Made by a program: the position numbers and the translations under genes
Shown: in pieces, positions 8,741 to 17,935 of the stretch
Layout: the number at the start of each line of letters is the position of its first letter
Numbering within the stretch: position 1 is the first letter of the stretch
The notes under the pieces: model-generated
The model's database searches: none
Told to the model about the DNA's origin: nothing
Seen by the model: the letters and a program-made list of their open reading frames with translations, nothing else
Assembly (NCBI RefSeq): GCF_013337285.1
Contig: NZ_SUPW01000010.1
Span: forward strand, 1-64,000
Length of the DNA: 64,000 nt
Source: Agrobacterium tumefaciens
GTDB lineage: Bacteria > Pseudomonadota > Alphaproteobacteria > Rhizobiales > Rhizobiaceae
Direction: 5' to 3'

Positions 8741-10912
8741 ATGCATAACGGTTCGATGATCATTCGGGTTGGCTCGCGGGCGCTAGTGGCATTTCTTTTG
8801 GCCGGGGTCGCCCTGCATGCCTATGCGCAGGAGAGCGCGACACCGAAGAAAAATGCCGACGGAACGACCGTGCTCGAAACCATAACGGTCAATGCTGATG
8901 TCAAGAAAGGCGCGCGTGGCTACCAGCCGGTGACGACGGGCACGGCGACGCTTACCGAAACGCCGATCCTCGATATTCCGCAATCGGTCAATGTGGTGAC
9001 GGCTGAGGTGCTGCGTGACCAGCAGGCGCGCTCCCTGGACGACGCGCTGGCCAATGTCAGCGGCGTCACCCAGGCGAATACGCTGGGGGCCACGCAGGAT
9101 GCCGTCATCCGTCGTGGGTTCGGCGATAATCGCGACGGCTCCATCCTCGTCAACGGGCTGAAGACCGCACTGCCGCATTCTTTCAACGATACGGTCGAGA
9201 GAGTGGAAGTGCTAAAAGGTCCGGCCTCGACGCTTTATGGCATTCTCGATCCGGGCGGCATGGTGAATGTTGTGACGAAGAAGCCGGAAGACACGTTTAC
9301 GGCGGAGGCCTATTCGCGCTTTTCCGCCTATGGCGCAGGCAAGTATGGCACATCAGGCGGTTTCGATGTGACCGGCCCGATTGCAGGTACGGATTTTTCC
9401 TATCGCCTGATCGGTGAGGGGGAAAACAGCGATTACTGGCGCAATTTCGGTGAGAAGAAGAACTGGCTGATCGCACCCTCGCTGAAATGGAGCGGCGAGG
9501 ACACCGATATTACGGTTTCCTACATGCATGAGGACTATAGCGTGCCGTTCGATCGCGGCACGATCTTTGATCCGGCGACGGGCAAGCCGATCAATGTAAG
9601 CCGCCGCCTGCGCCTTGACGAAGCCTATAATATCACCGACGGCAAATCCGATCTGGCGAGCATCGCCATAGACCGCCAACTATCCGATGACTGGAAGCTG
9701 TCGCTGAATTATGCCTATAGTCGCAACGAATATTCGGACAATCAGGCCCGCGTGATGGGGTATAATTCCCGCACGGGGCAGGTAACGCGCCGGGCCGATG
9801 CCACGCAGTATTCCACCATCTATAACCATGCAGCCCGGGCGGATTTGACGGGCGAGGCCGAAATCGGCGGGCTGCGCAACGAGCTGCTGTTCGGCATGTC
9901 CTATGACTACAGCAATACCCTGCGCACTGACATGTTGCGCTGCGCGAATTCCACCAATTTCAACATCAACAACCCGGTCTACGGTCGGCTGCCGGCCTGC
10001 ACCACGGTCAGGGCCGTTGACAGCGACCAGACGGAACAGCTTTCCACCGCCTCGATCTACATGCAGGACGCCCTGCATCTGGGTGATCAATGGATCGCGG
10101 TTGGTGGCTTGCGCTACCAATATTACGACATCTATGCCGGCAAGGGTCGTCCCTTTGTCGTCAATACCCAGAACAACGGCGGCGAACTCATTCCCAATGC
10201 CGGCCTTGTCTACAAGCTGACGCCGGATGCCTCGCTTTACGCCAATGTGGCCAAGACCTTCCGCCCGCAATCCTCGATCGGCGCCTATTATGGCGGGCTC
10301 GATCCGGAGGAAGGGATTTCCTACGAGGTGGGTGCCAAGTTCGACCTGTTTACCGGGCTGAATGCCAATATCGCTTTGTTCAACGCCCGCAAGCGCAATG
10401 TTGCCTATTCGGAAGACGTGGGCGGTGTTTCTACGGTGAAGGCCGCCGGTCTCGTCCGTTCGCGCGGCGTGGAGGTCGATATCGCCGGCAGCCTCACCAA
10501 TGATCTCGATCTGATCGCAAGCTACGCCTATACGGATGCGCTGGTACTTGAGGACGCCACCTATGCCGGCAAGCGCCTGCCGAATGTGGCGCGCCATACC
10601 GGTTCGCTGTTCCTTGCCTATGATGTCGGCGAGATAGGACCGAACGGCAATACGTTGCGTATCGGCGGCGGTATCCGGGCCGTCGGCCAGCGCGCCGGCA
10701 TCAATGACAATTCCTATTCGCTGCCAGGTTATGCGGTCTTCGACGCTTTTGCGACCTACACGCTGCAACTGGAAAAGCCGGTGACGCTGCAACTCAATCT
10801 GAAGAATATCTTCGACAAGACGTATTACACCTCGTCCATCGGCTCCACCAGCTATGCGAATGCCATCGGCGAACCTTTCAATGTCAGCCTGACGGCCAGT
10901 GTGAAGTTCTGA
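8741..10912 (+). CDS. TonB-dependent siderophore receptor (locus 1)
   Basis: Outer-membrane 22-strand beta-barrel receptor that takes up a ferric siderophore using TonB energy. From ATG 8741 the protein is 723 aa and has a signal peptide (GSRALVAFLLAGVALHAYAQ). The plug domain (TLTETPILDIPQSVNVVT, RGFGDNRDGSILVNGL, RVEVLKGPASTLYGILDPGG, VNVVTKKP) and a C-terminal barrel ending in aromatic SLTASVKF match the TonB siderophore-receptor family. Earlier in-frame starts exist at 8684 (TTG) and 8708 (ATG); I prefer 8741 because it puts the signal peptide close to the N terminus, but 8708 remains possible. It is divergent from the matching ABC operon, with shared iron-box sequence. Confidence 0.92.
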   Translation: MHNGSMIIRVGSRALVAFLLAGVALHAYAQESATPKKNADGTTVLETITVNADVKKGARGYQPVTTGTATLTETPILDIPQSVNVVTAEVLRDQQARSLDDALANVSGVTQANTLGATQDAVIRRGFGDNRDGSILVNGLKTALPHSFNDTVERVEVLKGPASTLYGILDPGGMVNVVTKKPEDTFTAEAYSRFSAYGAGKYGTSGGFDVTGPIAGTDFSYRLIGEGENSDYWRNFGEKKNWLIAPSLKWSGEDTDITVSYMHEDYSVPFDRGTIFDPATGKPINVSRRLRLDEAYNITDGKSDLASIAIDRQLSDDWKLSLNYAYSRNEYSDNQARVMGYNSRTGQVTRRADATQYSTIYNHAARADLTGEAEIGGLRNELLFGMSYDYSNTLRTDMLRCANSTNFNINNPVYGRLPACTTVRAVDSDQTEQLSTASIYMQDALHLGDQWIAVGGLRYQYYDIYAGKGRPFVVNTQNNGGELIPNAGLVYKLTPDASLYANVAKTFRPQSSIGAYYGGLDPEEGISYEVGAKFDLFTGLNANIALFNARKRNVAYSEDVGGVSTVKAAGLVRSRGVEVDIAGSLTNDLDLIASYAYTDALVLEDATYAGKRLPNVARHTGSLFLAYDVGEIGPNGNTLRIGGGIRAVGQRAGINDNSYSLPGYAVFDAFATYTLQLEKPVTLQLNLKNIFDKTYYTSSIGSTSYANAIGEPFNVSLTASVKF

Positions 10913-10938
10913 CGGCAGCGCCGACATCAGTTGCCAAG

Positions 10939-10963
10939 AGCGGGGTGAACGCCCCGCTTTTTT
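10939..10963 (+). terminator. Rho-independent terminator after the TonB receptor
   Basis: GCGGGG - TGAACG - CCCCGC hairpin followed by six T residues, 27 bases after the receptor stop. The stop codon of the convergent helicase sits at its edge, so it may serve both genes. Confidence 0.85.
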
Positions 10964-13028
10964 ATTTCCACATCGCCCGCATCCGCGCACCCACATCAAT
11001 CCTGATCTGCTGCGCGCTGCGGTCGGAAGCGGCGGCCGATACGATCGGCCAGGTGGTGGTTTCGAAGAATTGCAGCAGGGTTGCCGGTATGAAGCGGGTT
11101 CTTGAGGCGTAGACATGCCGGTCGCCCTGCTGGCTCTGGCCGCCGGTGAAGAAGCGTTGCGGGGTGATCAGCGACAGGCCATCCTTGGCGCGCGTCATCG
11201 CGACATAGAGCAGCCGTCGCTCCTCCTCCAGTTCCTGGGTGGTGCCGACGCCAAGATCGGATGGGATGCAGCCATCGATGACGTTGAGGATGAAGACGGA
11301 ACGCCATTCCTGGCCTTTTGCCGAATGGATGGTCGACAGGGTCAGGTAATCCTCGTCAAGCAGTGGCACGCCCGCCTGATCACTGGTGGCGTCAGGTGGA
11401 TCAAGCGTCAGCTCGGTCAAAAATCGTTCGCGGGAGGGATAGCCGCTGGCGATCTGTTCGAGTTGCAGCAGATCGGCTTTGCGGGTATCGGCATCCTCAT
11501 GGAGGCGTTCGAGATGGGGCTCGTACCATAGCCTTGCCTGCCCGATTTCGCCCGGCCAGCCGTTTTGGCCACGCCGCAGCCCCACCAGCATTTGCGTGAA
11601 AGCCGTCCAGTCATCGCCAGTCTTCGGCGGCGGCGGAATTTCGGCAAGGGCAAGCAGCGGCTCGGGATCTGCCGCGACCGTATCGAGAATGTTGCCGGCT
11701 TTCTTCGGTCCGATGCCGGGTAGCATCTGCAGCAGCCGGAAGCCGGCGACACGGTCGCGCGGGTTCTGCGCGAAACGGAGGACCGCCAGCATGTCCTTCA
11801 CATGGGCGCTGTCGAGGAATTTCAGGCCGCCGAATTTGACGAAAGGGATGTTGCGGCGGGTCAGTTCCACCTCGAGCGGGCCGCTGTGGCTGGAGGTGCG
11901 AAACAGCACGGCCTGCTGTTTCAGCGTCATACCGGTCTCGCGATTGGCAAGGACCTGATCGATAATGAAATTCGCCTGTTCGGTTTCATCCTTCACCGTC
12001 ACCAGCTTCGGGCGTTCGAGCGACTGCCGCTCCGTCCACAGGTTTTTGGTGAACCGCTCACGCGCCAGATCGATGACGCCATTGGCGGCGGCAAGAATTG
12101 GCTGCGTTGAGCGATAGTTGCGATCAAGCGTGATGATATCCGCCGCCGGGCTGAACGATGCCGGAAAATCGAGGATGTTGCGCACCGTCGCAGCGCGGAA
12201 CGAATAGATCGACTGCGCATCGTCACCCACTACCGTCAACCCGTGGCCACCGGGTTTGAGCGCCATCAACACCGAGGCCTGCAGCCGGTTGGTATCCTGA
12301 TATTCGTCGACCATCACATGGTCGAAACGGTTGCCAATATCGTCTGCCAGAATGGGGTCGCTCACCATCTGCGCCCAATAGAGCAGAAGATCGTCGTAAT
12401 CGAGCACGTTCTGAACCTGCTTGGACTCGACATAGGCCGCGAATAGTTGCTTGAGTTCGCTCTCCCAGTTGGCGACCCAAGGATAATGCTGGCGCAGGAT
12501 TTCCTTCAACGCCGTCTGTGAATTCACCGCGCGCGAATAGATCGCAAGGCATGTTCCCTTGGTCGGAAAGCGGCTTTCGGTCTTGGAAAAGCCGAGTTCG
12601 TGCCGGGCGAGGTTCATCAGGTCGGCGCTGTCTTCACGGTCGTGGATGGTGAAATCGATATTGAGGCCGATCTGTTCGGCATAGATGCGCAACAGGCGGG
12701 CGCCGATGCCATGAAACGTGCCGGACCATGCCAGCGCATCGGTCAGAGCGCCTGAATTGCTGCCGAGAACATGTTTGCAGATACGCTCGACACGCCGCGA
12801 CATTTCCGAGGCCGCACGTCTGGAAAACGTCATCAGCAGGATGCGGCGGGGATCGGCGCCGTTGACGATCAGATGCGCGACACGATGGGCGAGCGTATTG
12901 GTCTTGCCGGAACCGGCGCCGGCAATGATCAAGAGCGGTCCGGCCGTCTGTCCTTCTGTCAGCCCGACGCCGTGTTCCACGGCCTTACGTTGCTGTTCGT
13001 TCAACTTGTCCAGATAGGCAACCGCCAT
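10962..13028 (-). CDS. UvrD/Rep/PcrA-like superfamily 1 DNA helicase
   Basis: 688-aa ATP-dependent 3'-5' helicase with all superfamily 1A landmarks: Q-motif LNEQQRKAV, Walker A IAGAGSGKTNTL, Walker B VMVDEYQDTN, motif III VVGDDAQSIYSFR, motif IV LDRNYRST, motif V STIHSAKGQEW and motif VI LLYVAMTRAKD. It is a shorter UvrD-like helicase distinct from the main replicative repair UvrD. I choose ATG 13028 (MAVAYLDKLNEQQ) because AAGGA lies 8 bases upstream and the longer open frame to 13124 crosses a strong inverted repeat. A role in DNA repair is likely; nothing nearby points to a dedicated partner. Confidence 0.9.
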   Translation of the reverse strand: MAVAYLDKLNEQQRKAVEHGVGLTEGQTAGPLLIIAGAGSGKTNTLAHRVAHLIVNGADPRRILLMTFSRRAASEMSRRVERICKHVLGSNSGALTDALAWSGTFHGIGARLLRIYAEQIGLNIDFTIHDREDSADLMNLARHELGFSKTESRFPTKGTCLAIYSRAVNSQTALKEILRQHYPWVANWESELKQLFAAYVESKQVQNVLDYDDLLLYWAQMVSDPILADDIGNRFDHVMVDEYQDTNRLQASVLMALKPGGHGLTVVGDDAQSIYSFRAATVRNILDFPASFSPAADIITLDRNYRSTQPILAAANGVIDLARERFTKNLWTERQSLERPKLVTVKDETEQANFIIDQVLANRETGMTLKQQAVLFRTSSHSGPLEVELTRRNIPFVKFGGLKFLDSAHVKDMLAVLRFAQNPRDRVAGFRLLQMLPGIGPKKAGNILDTVAADPEPLLALAEIPPPPKTGDDWTAFTQMLVGLRRGQNGWPGEIGQARLWYEPHLERLHEDADTRKADLLQLEQIASGYPSRERFLTELTLDPPDATSDQAGVPLLDEDYLTLSTIHSAKGQEWRSVFILNVIDGCIPSDLGVGTTQELEEERRLLYVAMTRAKDGLSLITPQRFFTGGQSQQGDRHVYASRTRFIPATLLQFFETTTWPIVSAAASDRSAQQIRIDVGARMRAMWK

Positions 13029-13068
13029 GCCTGCAATCCTTGATATGTGGTTGTCTGTCCGTGGATAG

Positions 13069-13115
13069 CGGTGGAAATGGCCAGCCGTCGAGGCATCGGC
13101 TGGCCATTTCCACCG
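13069..13115. repeat. Perfect 19-bp inverted repeat upstream of the helicase
   Basis: The arms 13069-13087 and 13097-13115 are perfectly complementary over 19 bp around a 9-base loop TCGAGGCAT. The hairpin lies 41 bases upstream of the helicase start and has no T-run on either side. It would fold in the helicase 5' leader if transcription starts beyond it. Confidence 0.85.
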
Positions 13116-13412
13116 TTCCTGCAATGATTAGCAAAGACTCAAACACCAATCCAGAACAAATAATGAACGCCCCGACTTGGTAATCCAGGCCGATATGTCG
13201 GCCCGGGTGGCGATGGGTCGAGAGGATCTGATTTTCCCATCACGATAAGAATAGTAATGAGGAAAATCTCGTACTTAATTGAAATATATTAATCATTTAT
13301 TGTCGTTTCTTTCGCGTTTCCTGTCTCAGCTCGGAAAGGCTTGAACCAGGCCGGAGGCTTGCGAGTTCAATCATCGGCCTCGGGAAAGAGGTCTGTCTGT
13401 TGGGAGGACTAA
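13116..13412. other. Intergenic region between helicase and esterase
   Basis: No gene is seen. Positions about 13255-13310 are markedly AT-rich (ATATATTAATCATTTATTG) and are a likely promoter area for the esterase at 13413, which has a strong GGGAGGA ribosome-binding site. Confidence 0.5.
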
Positions 13413-14150
13413 ATGAAAAATCTGAAATTCTGCCTGATCGCCGTAGCTGCTCTTGCCACCTCGACATTCGCCTCGGCCGAGCAGAAAGCCGTGAAATCCG
13501 ATGTCACAATCGCCTCTGACATCAATTACCTGCTCTATACCCCGAAGGACTATGCCGGTTCGGAAAAGACTTACCCTCTCGTTGTCTGGCTGCATGGCGG
13601 TGATCAGGGTGGCAGCGATGTCGAAAAGCTGCGGACAAGCGGTCTGCCGAAAATGATCGAAGAGGGGCGTGATTTTCCTTTTCTGGTGTTCTCGCCGCAA
13701 AACCCCAGTGAGGAGCTGCTTTACCCGATCGAGCGTGTCGCAGCCGCTCTTCAGTCGGTGGTGGCCGATCATCGCGTAGACCGCAGCCGCATCTACCTGA
13801 TCGGCTATAGCCGGGGTGGATTTGGGGCGTGGTCAATGGCCGAACAGTTTCCGGAAGCTTTTGCGGCTGTCGTGCCGATCGCCGGCGGCGGTATCCGGCA
13901 TTATCTCAACCGCACCAATGAAAAGACCGCCTTCTGGGCTTTTCATGGTGCAAATGACGAGGTGATACCACTGTCCGACACCGTGGTTCTCGTTCAACGC
14001 CTTCAGGAGTTGAAACGCAATGTTCGGCTCACCGTGTTCGAGGATACGAACCACCAGGCGGTGGAGGGAAAAGTGCTGAAGGACGAGGCGATGTGGACCT
14101 GGCTTCTCGAACAGAAGCTCGCTGAGGTCAAAGCGCCGTCTTCTCCCTGA
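13413..14150 (+). CDS. Secreted alpha/beta-hydrolase (esterase/depolymerase-like)
   Basis: 245-aa alpha/beta-hydrolase with an N-terminal signal peptide (MKNLKFCLIAVAALATSTFA) that should send it to the periplasm or outside. The likely catalytic triad is visible: Ser133 in GYSRGG, Asp182 in HGANDEVIP and His214 in DTNHQAVEG. An oxyanion-hole motif LVVWLHGGDQGG lies near residue 50. The layout resembles LpqC/polyhydroxybutyrate-depolymerase-like esterases and predicted feruloyl or peptidase-like hydrolases. The substrate is unknown. GGGAGGACTAA immediately precedes the ATG. It is a single-gene unit that converges on the oligopeptide-type ABC operon. Confidence 0.85.
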   Translation: MKNLKFCLIAVAALATSTFASAEQKAVKSDVTIASDINYLLYTPKDYAGSEKTYPLVVWLHGGDQGGSDVEKLRTSGLPKMIEEGRDFPFLVFSPQNPSEELLYPIERVAAALQSVVADHRVDRSRIYLIGYSRGGFGAWSMAEQFPEAFAAVVPIAGGGIRHYLNRTNEKTAFWAFHGANDEVIPLSDTVVLVQRLQELKRNVRLTVFEDTNHQAVEGKVLKDEAMWTWLLEQKLAEVKAPSSP

Positions 14151-14189
14151 GTTTCACCGGATTGCTGATTGAGCCAATCACAAACAAAG

Positions 14190-14213
14190 CCGCCCGGCGC
14201 TTCCGCCGGACGG
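14190..14213. terminator. Hairpin between convergent esterase and ABC operon
   Basis: CCG-C-CCGGCG / CTTC / CGCCGG-A-CGG forms a 9-bp stem with one C-A mismatch. Only TTG follows on the + side, so the terminator is weak on that strand, but its position between two convergent genes supports the role. Confidence 0.55.
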
Positions 14214-14238
14214 TTGTCTCTAGAGGCTGGATGTTGAT

Positions 14239-14976
14239 CTAAAGGAAACTGCTTTCGAACAGTTCGCCTGAATAGGCCGCGTGGGTAACGCCCGCTTCAA
14301 GGTCGGCCCTGGTCAACTCATCGACGAAAACGCCGTTCTGCATGACGAGAACGCGGTCGCACATATGGGCGATGACCGCGAGATCGTGGCTGACGAGAAC
14401 GAAGGTGAGGTCGCGTTCCTCGCGCTGGTCGGCAAGCAGGTTGAGGATTTCCGCCTGAATGGACACGTCGAGCGCAGATGTCGGCTCATCGAGCAGCAGG
14501 ATTGGCGGTTCGAGGATCAGCGCGCGGGCGATTGCCACACGCTGGCGCTGGCCGCCGGACAGTTCATGCGGAAACCGCTCGGCGAAATGAGCGGGCAGGC
14601 CGACCTGTTGCAGGGCATCAGGGACTTTCGACCAGCCGTCGCCGAGCCCCATCGCGCGGATGGGTTCGGCCAGAGCCCGGCCGATGCGATGGCGCGGGTG
14701 CAGCGAACCGTAAGGGTCCTGAAACACCATCTGCGCCAGCTTCAGTTCTTCGCGGCTTCGCACCTTACCGACCGGCTTGCCGTCGAAGCCGATCGATCCG
14801 GTCCAGACCGATTCCAGGCCCGCAAGCGACCGCAGCAATGTCGACTTGCCGCAACCGCTTTCGCCAACGATGCCGAGCGTTTCGCCTCGGTTGACCTTGA
14901 GGCTGACGCCGCGAACGACGTGATTGCGGTTTTCCTTCGCGCCATAGACGACGTCGAGCTCGTCTACCGTGATCAT
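14239..14976 (-). CDS. Oligopeptide/Dpp-type ABC transporter ATP-binding protein (DppF/OppF class)
   Basis: 245-aa cytoplasmic ATPase with Walker A VGESGCGKSTLL, the OppF-type Q-loop sequence VFQDPYGSLHPRHRIGRALAEP, signature LSGGQRQRVAIARAL, Walker B ILLLDEPTSALDVS and H-loop VLVSHDLAVIAHM. It is shorter than typical OppF (about 320 aa) because it lacks the long C-terminal extension. The start overlaps the preceding ATPase stop as ATGA. Last gene of the four-gene minus-strand operon. Confidence 0.93.
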   Translation of the reverse strand: MITVDELDVVYGAKENRNHVVRGVSLKVNRGETLGIVGESGCGKSTLLRSLAGLESVWTGSIGFDGKPVGKVRSREELKLAQMVFQDPYGSLHPRHRIGRALAEPIRAMGLGDGWSKVPDALQQVGLPAHFAERFPHELSGGQRQRVAIARALILEPPILLLDEPTSALDVSIQAEILNLLADQREERDLTFVLVSHDLAVIAHMCDRVLVMQNGVFVDELTRADLEAGVTHAAYSGELFESSFL

Positions 14977-15818
14977 CGCATCACCTCCGCATCGATTGCC
15001 TGTCGGTCCAGTACCTTGAGACGCCTGACCGGGTTGCGGGGATCGGGCATCGCCGCGATCAGGCCGCGTGTATAAGGATGTTGCGCATCTTCCAGCTTGG
15101 TCAGCGTTTCCACCACGCGCCCGCCATACATGACCAGCACCCGTTCGCAGAAGGCGGCAACCATGCGGATGTCATGGCTGATGAGAATGAGGCCCGAATT
15201 GTTTTCACGCACCATCTCGTCCAGAAGCAAGAGCACATCCTTGCGGACGCTGACATCGAGAGCCGAGGTCGGCTCGTCGGCGATGACGAGCTTCGGTTTG
15301 GCGAGCAGCATCATGGCGATCATCACGCGTTGCCCCATGCCGCCCGAAATCTGGTGGGGATAAAGCCCCATCACACGGTCCGGATCATTGATACGCACGC
15401 GTATCAGCATATCCCGCGCTGCGTTTCTCGCTGCCTTGCCGGTGAGAGCCAGATGCAGTTCGGCCGCCTCCGCCACCTGTTTTCCGATCGGCAGGACCGG
15501 ATTGAGCGAATAACGCGGATCCTGCATGATCAGCGCCATTTCGCTGCCGCGGATCGCGCCCATCTGGCGTTCGGATCTGGTAAGCAGCGGTTCGGACAGG
15601 AAATCCATGCGCTCCGCCGTCACGGTGGCGCTTTTTGGCAGAAGCCGCATGGCGGCGCGTCCGGTCGTAGATTTTCCGGAACCGGACTCGCCGACGATGC
15701 CGACACGCTCGCGTCCGACGTCGAAATTGACATTGGAAACGGCGGGAATGGAGTTGCGGCCAAAGCGAACGTTGAGGTCGCGGACCGAGAGAATGGGGGA
15801 GCTATCAGGAACGGGCAT
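14973..15818 (-). CDS. Oligopeptide/Dpp-type ABC transporter ATP-binding protein (DppD/OppD class)
   Basis: 281-aa ATPase starting MPVPDSSPILSVRDLNVRFG. It has Walker A VGESGSGKSTTG, ALIMQDPRYSLNPVLPIGKQV, signature-region HQISGGMGQRVMIAMM (ISGGM in place of LSGGQ), Walker B LVIADEPTSALDVS and H-loop ILISHDIRMVAAF, ending with the Dpp-type HPYTRGLIAAMPDP. ATG 15818 is chosen; the gene overlaps the upstream permease by 14 bases. An upstream in-frame extension to 15869 lies wholly inside that permease. Confidence 0.93.
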   Translation of the reverse strand: MPVPDSSPILSVRDLNVRFGRNSIPAVSNVNFDVGRERVGIVGESGSGKSTTGRAAMRLLPKSATVTAERMDFLSEPLLTRSERQMGAIRGSEMALIMQDPRYSLNPVLPIGKQVAEAAELHLALTGKAARNAARDMLIRVRINDPDRVMGLYPHQISGGMGQRVMIAMMLLAKPKLVIADEPTSALDVSVRKDVLLLLDEMVRENNSGLILISHDIRMVAAFCERVLVMYGGRVVETLTKLEDAQHPYTRGLIAAMPDPRNPVRRLKVLDRQAIDAEVMR

Positions 15819-16704
15819 GGCGCGGATCCAGCAGGTCTCGCAGCGTATCGCCGGCGATGTTGAAGGCAAGGCTCGTCAGCAGGATGGCGATGCCGGGCAT
15901 GACGGCGACCCACCAGTAATCGAGCATGAATTTACGGCCGCTGGAGATCATCGCTCCCCATTCCGGCAGCGGCGGCTGAGCGCCCAGACCGAGGAAGCCG
16001 AGCGACGCGGCAGTGAGAATGATGCCGGCCATGTTCAGCGTCAGACGGACGATGACAGAAGGAATGCACATCGGCGCAATGTATAAAAATAGGATGCGCA
16101 GCGGTGATGCGCCATAAAGGCGGGCGGCGGCGACATAGTCTGTATTGCGCACGACGAGAGCTTCGGCGCGGGCGAGACGCGCAATTGGCGGCCAGGCGGT
16201 CAGCGAGATCGCGATGATCGCCGTGCCGAGACCCGCACCCATCGCGGCCGCAAAGGCAAGCGCCAGAACGAGCGACGGAAAGGACAGCACGATATCGGTG
16301 GCGCGCATCAGGATGGCATCGGTTCTGCCGCCGAAGAAACCGGCCATGACGCCAATTGCAAGGCCGATGGGGCCGACGATAATCGAGACCGACAAGACGG
16401 TCTGGATGGTGATGCGGGTGCCATAGACAAGCCGGCTGAAAATATCCCGGCCGAATTCGTCGGTGCCGGCCAGATGCAGCCAGCTGGGCGGCTGAAGCGC
16501 ATTGTCGAGCGCCTGGCGCGCCGGATCGAATGGCGCAATGAGCGGCGCGAAAATCGCAACAAGAACCAGGACGGCAAGGATGGCAAAACCGAACATTCCA
16601 AGCGGCTCGTCACCGAGCTTTCTTAATGTCCGGAAGGTCGTGGTGGATATCCGCGACAGGGCGCTGCGGCCATGAACGGTATTATTCTGGGTGATATCGG
16701 TCAT
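15805..16704 (-). CDS. Oligopeptide/Dpp-type ABC transporter permease (DppC class)
   Basis: 299-aa inner-membrane permease with the DppC-type N-terminal segment (FAPLIAPFDPARQALDNALQPPS, cut here by its natural lengths, plus HLAGTDEFGRDIFSRLVYGTR) and the BPD_transp_1 EAA loop region ARAEALVVRNTDYVAAARLYG. Its start overlaps the DppB-class stop as ATGA. It partners the next gene upstream to make the translocation channel. Confidence 0.93.
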   Translation of the reverse strand: MTDITQNNTVHGRSALSRISTTTFRTLRKLGDEPLGMFGFAILAVLVLVAIFAPLIAPFDPARQALDNALQPPSWLHLAGTDEFGRDIFSRLVYGTRITIQTVLSVSIIVGPIGLAIGVMAGFFGGRTDAILMRATDIVLSFPSLVLALAFAAAMGAGLGTAIIAISLTAWPPIARLARAEALVVRNTDYVAAARLYGASPLRILFLYIAPMCIPSVIVRLTLNMAGIILTAASLGFLGLGAQPPLPEWGAMISSGRKFMLDYWWVAVMPGIAILLTSLAFNIAGDTLRDLLDPRHARS

Positions 16705-17729
16705 CGAGCGACCTCCCGTGTGCGCGGGTCCAGCGTGGTATAGGCCACGTCTGCCAGGAAGTTGAGCATCATGAAGATGAATCCGATGACGATGGTGGCC
16801 GCGAGAATGGCATTCATGTCACCGATGAGCAGGGCGTTCGTCATATATTGGCCGATGCCCGGCCAGGAGAAGACGATTTCCGTCACCACGGCGCCTTCGA
16901 GAAGGTTGCCATAGGAGATGGCGAGAACGGTGATGAGCTGTACGGCGATGTTGGGCAGCACGTGACGGGTGATCGTGCGTGCCGGGCTGACGCCCTTGGC
17001 GCGCGCTGCGATCACATAATCCTGGCTCAGCTGTTCCAGCGTGAAGGCGCGTGTCATGCGGGTGATATAGGCCATCGCCATATAGGCAAGGATGATCGCC
17101 GGCAGGAGGATGTGCGAAAGCGCGTTCCAGAAAATCTCGGTCTCGCCGGCAAGCAGGGTATCGACCAGCATCAGTCCCGTTTTCGGCTCGACGAGGCCTT
17201 CATAAAAAACGTCGACACGGCCGGGGCCTGCGACGAGGTTGAGATTGGCGTAGAAAATCACCAGCCCGACGATGCCGAACCAGAAGACCGGGATCGAATG
17301 CCCCACCAGCGCGAAGACACGCGCGAATTTGTCGATGAATGTATCGCGAAACAGCGCGGCGGCGAGGCCAAGCGGCACGCCGATGACGGTAGAGATGATG
17401 ATCGCCAGCGTCGCCAGTTCCAGCGTCGCCGGAAAAGCCTGCGCCAGATCCCGGGTCACCGGATTGCCGGTCAGGATCGCTATCCCGAAATCACCGTGCA
17501 GCAGGCCGCGCAGATAAAGGAAAAACTGCTGGTAGAGCGGCAGGTCAAGTCCGAGCCGCGCCCGCATGGCCTCATAAGCCTTGGGGTCCGCAAGCTCGCC
17601 GACGATTGCGCCGACCGGATCGGTCGGCATGACGCGTCCAATGATGAACGTGATGCAGAGCAGAATGAAGAGGCTGACGACAAGTTGCAGGAAACGATGT
17701 CCAAGCCCACGTAGAGAAATTTCCGTCAT
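16701..17729 (-). CDS. Oligopeptide/Dpp-type ABC transporter permease (DppB class)
   Basis: Inner-membrane permease of 342 aa from ATG 17729 (MTEISLRGLGHRF); a GTG four codons earlier (17741) is an alternative and neither has a perfect ribosome-binding site. It shows DppB landmarks: RLGLDLPLYQQFFLYLRGLL, GDFGIAILTGNPV and the EAA loop YVIAARAKGVSPARTITRHV. First gene of the four-gene operon and divergent from the GntR regulator; a palindromic site shared with the mannonate-dehydratase-like gene sits in the intergenic region. Confidence 0.92.
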   Translation of the reverse strand: MTEISLRGLGHRFLQLVVSLFILLCITFIIGRVMPTDPVGAIVGELADPKAYEAMRARLGLDLPLYQQFFLYLRGLLHGDFGIAILTGNPVTRDLAQAFPATLELATLAIIISTVIGVPLGLAAALFRDTFIDKFARVFALVGHSIPVFWFGIVGLVIFYANLNLVAGPGRVDVFYEGLVEPKTGLMLVDTLLAGETEIFWNALSHILLPAIILAYMAMAYITRMTRAFTLEQLSQDYVIAARAKGVSPARTITRHVLPNIAVQLITVLAISYGNLLEGAVVTEIVFSWPGIGQYMTNALLIGDMNAILAATIVIGFIFMMLNFLADVAYTTLDPRTREVAR

Positions 17730-17865
17730 TTTTGGCCGCACTTCCGTGGAAGGAATTCTTCAGTGGTCATGGCAGGGTGAGCTGCTCGCCACAGGCGCGC
17801 AATTCTCCATTGCAAAAACTCTTGATGGTACTTCATCCCAACTCCTCCCTGAGCTAACATGAAAA

Positions 17866-17896
17866 CATATGACGTAACACAAAGTCATCATATGAG
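17866..17896. promoter_or_regulatory. Candidate GntR operator between the ABC operon and its regulator
   Basis: The imperfect palindrome GTCAT-CAT-ATGAG (17884-17896) and a neighbouring half-site CATATGAC (17866-17873) lie in the divergent promoter region. The 14 bases at 17882-17895 occur again, exactly and inverted, at 18681-18694 in front of the mannonate-dehydratase-like gene, as expected for an autoregulating GntR protein. Confidence 0.65.
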
Positions 17897-17935
17897 TAAC
17901 GAAGGGATTCGTATTCCGCAAGAGGGAAGAGTGGC

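Noticed and set aside
13029..13124. N-terminal extension of the helicase
   Set aside because: It is coded by one arm of the 19-bp inverted repeat and by intergenic sequence; ATG 13028 has a good ribosome-binding site and begins just before the Q-motif.
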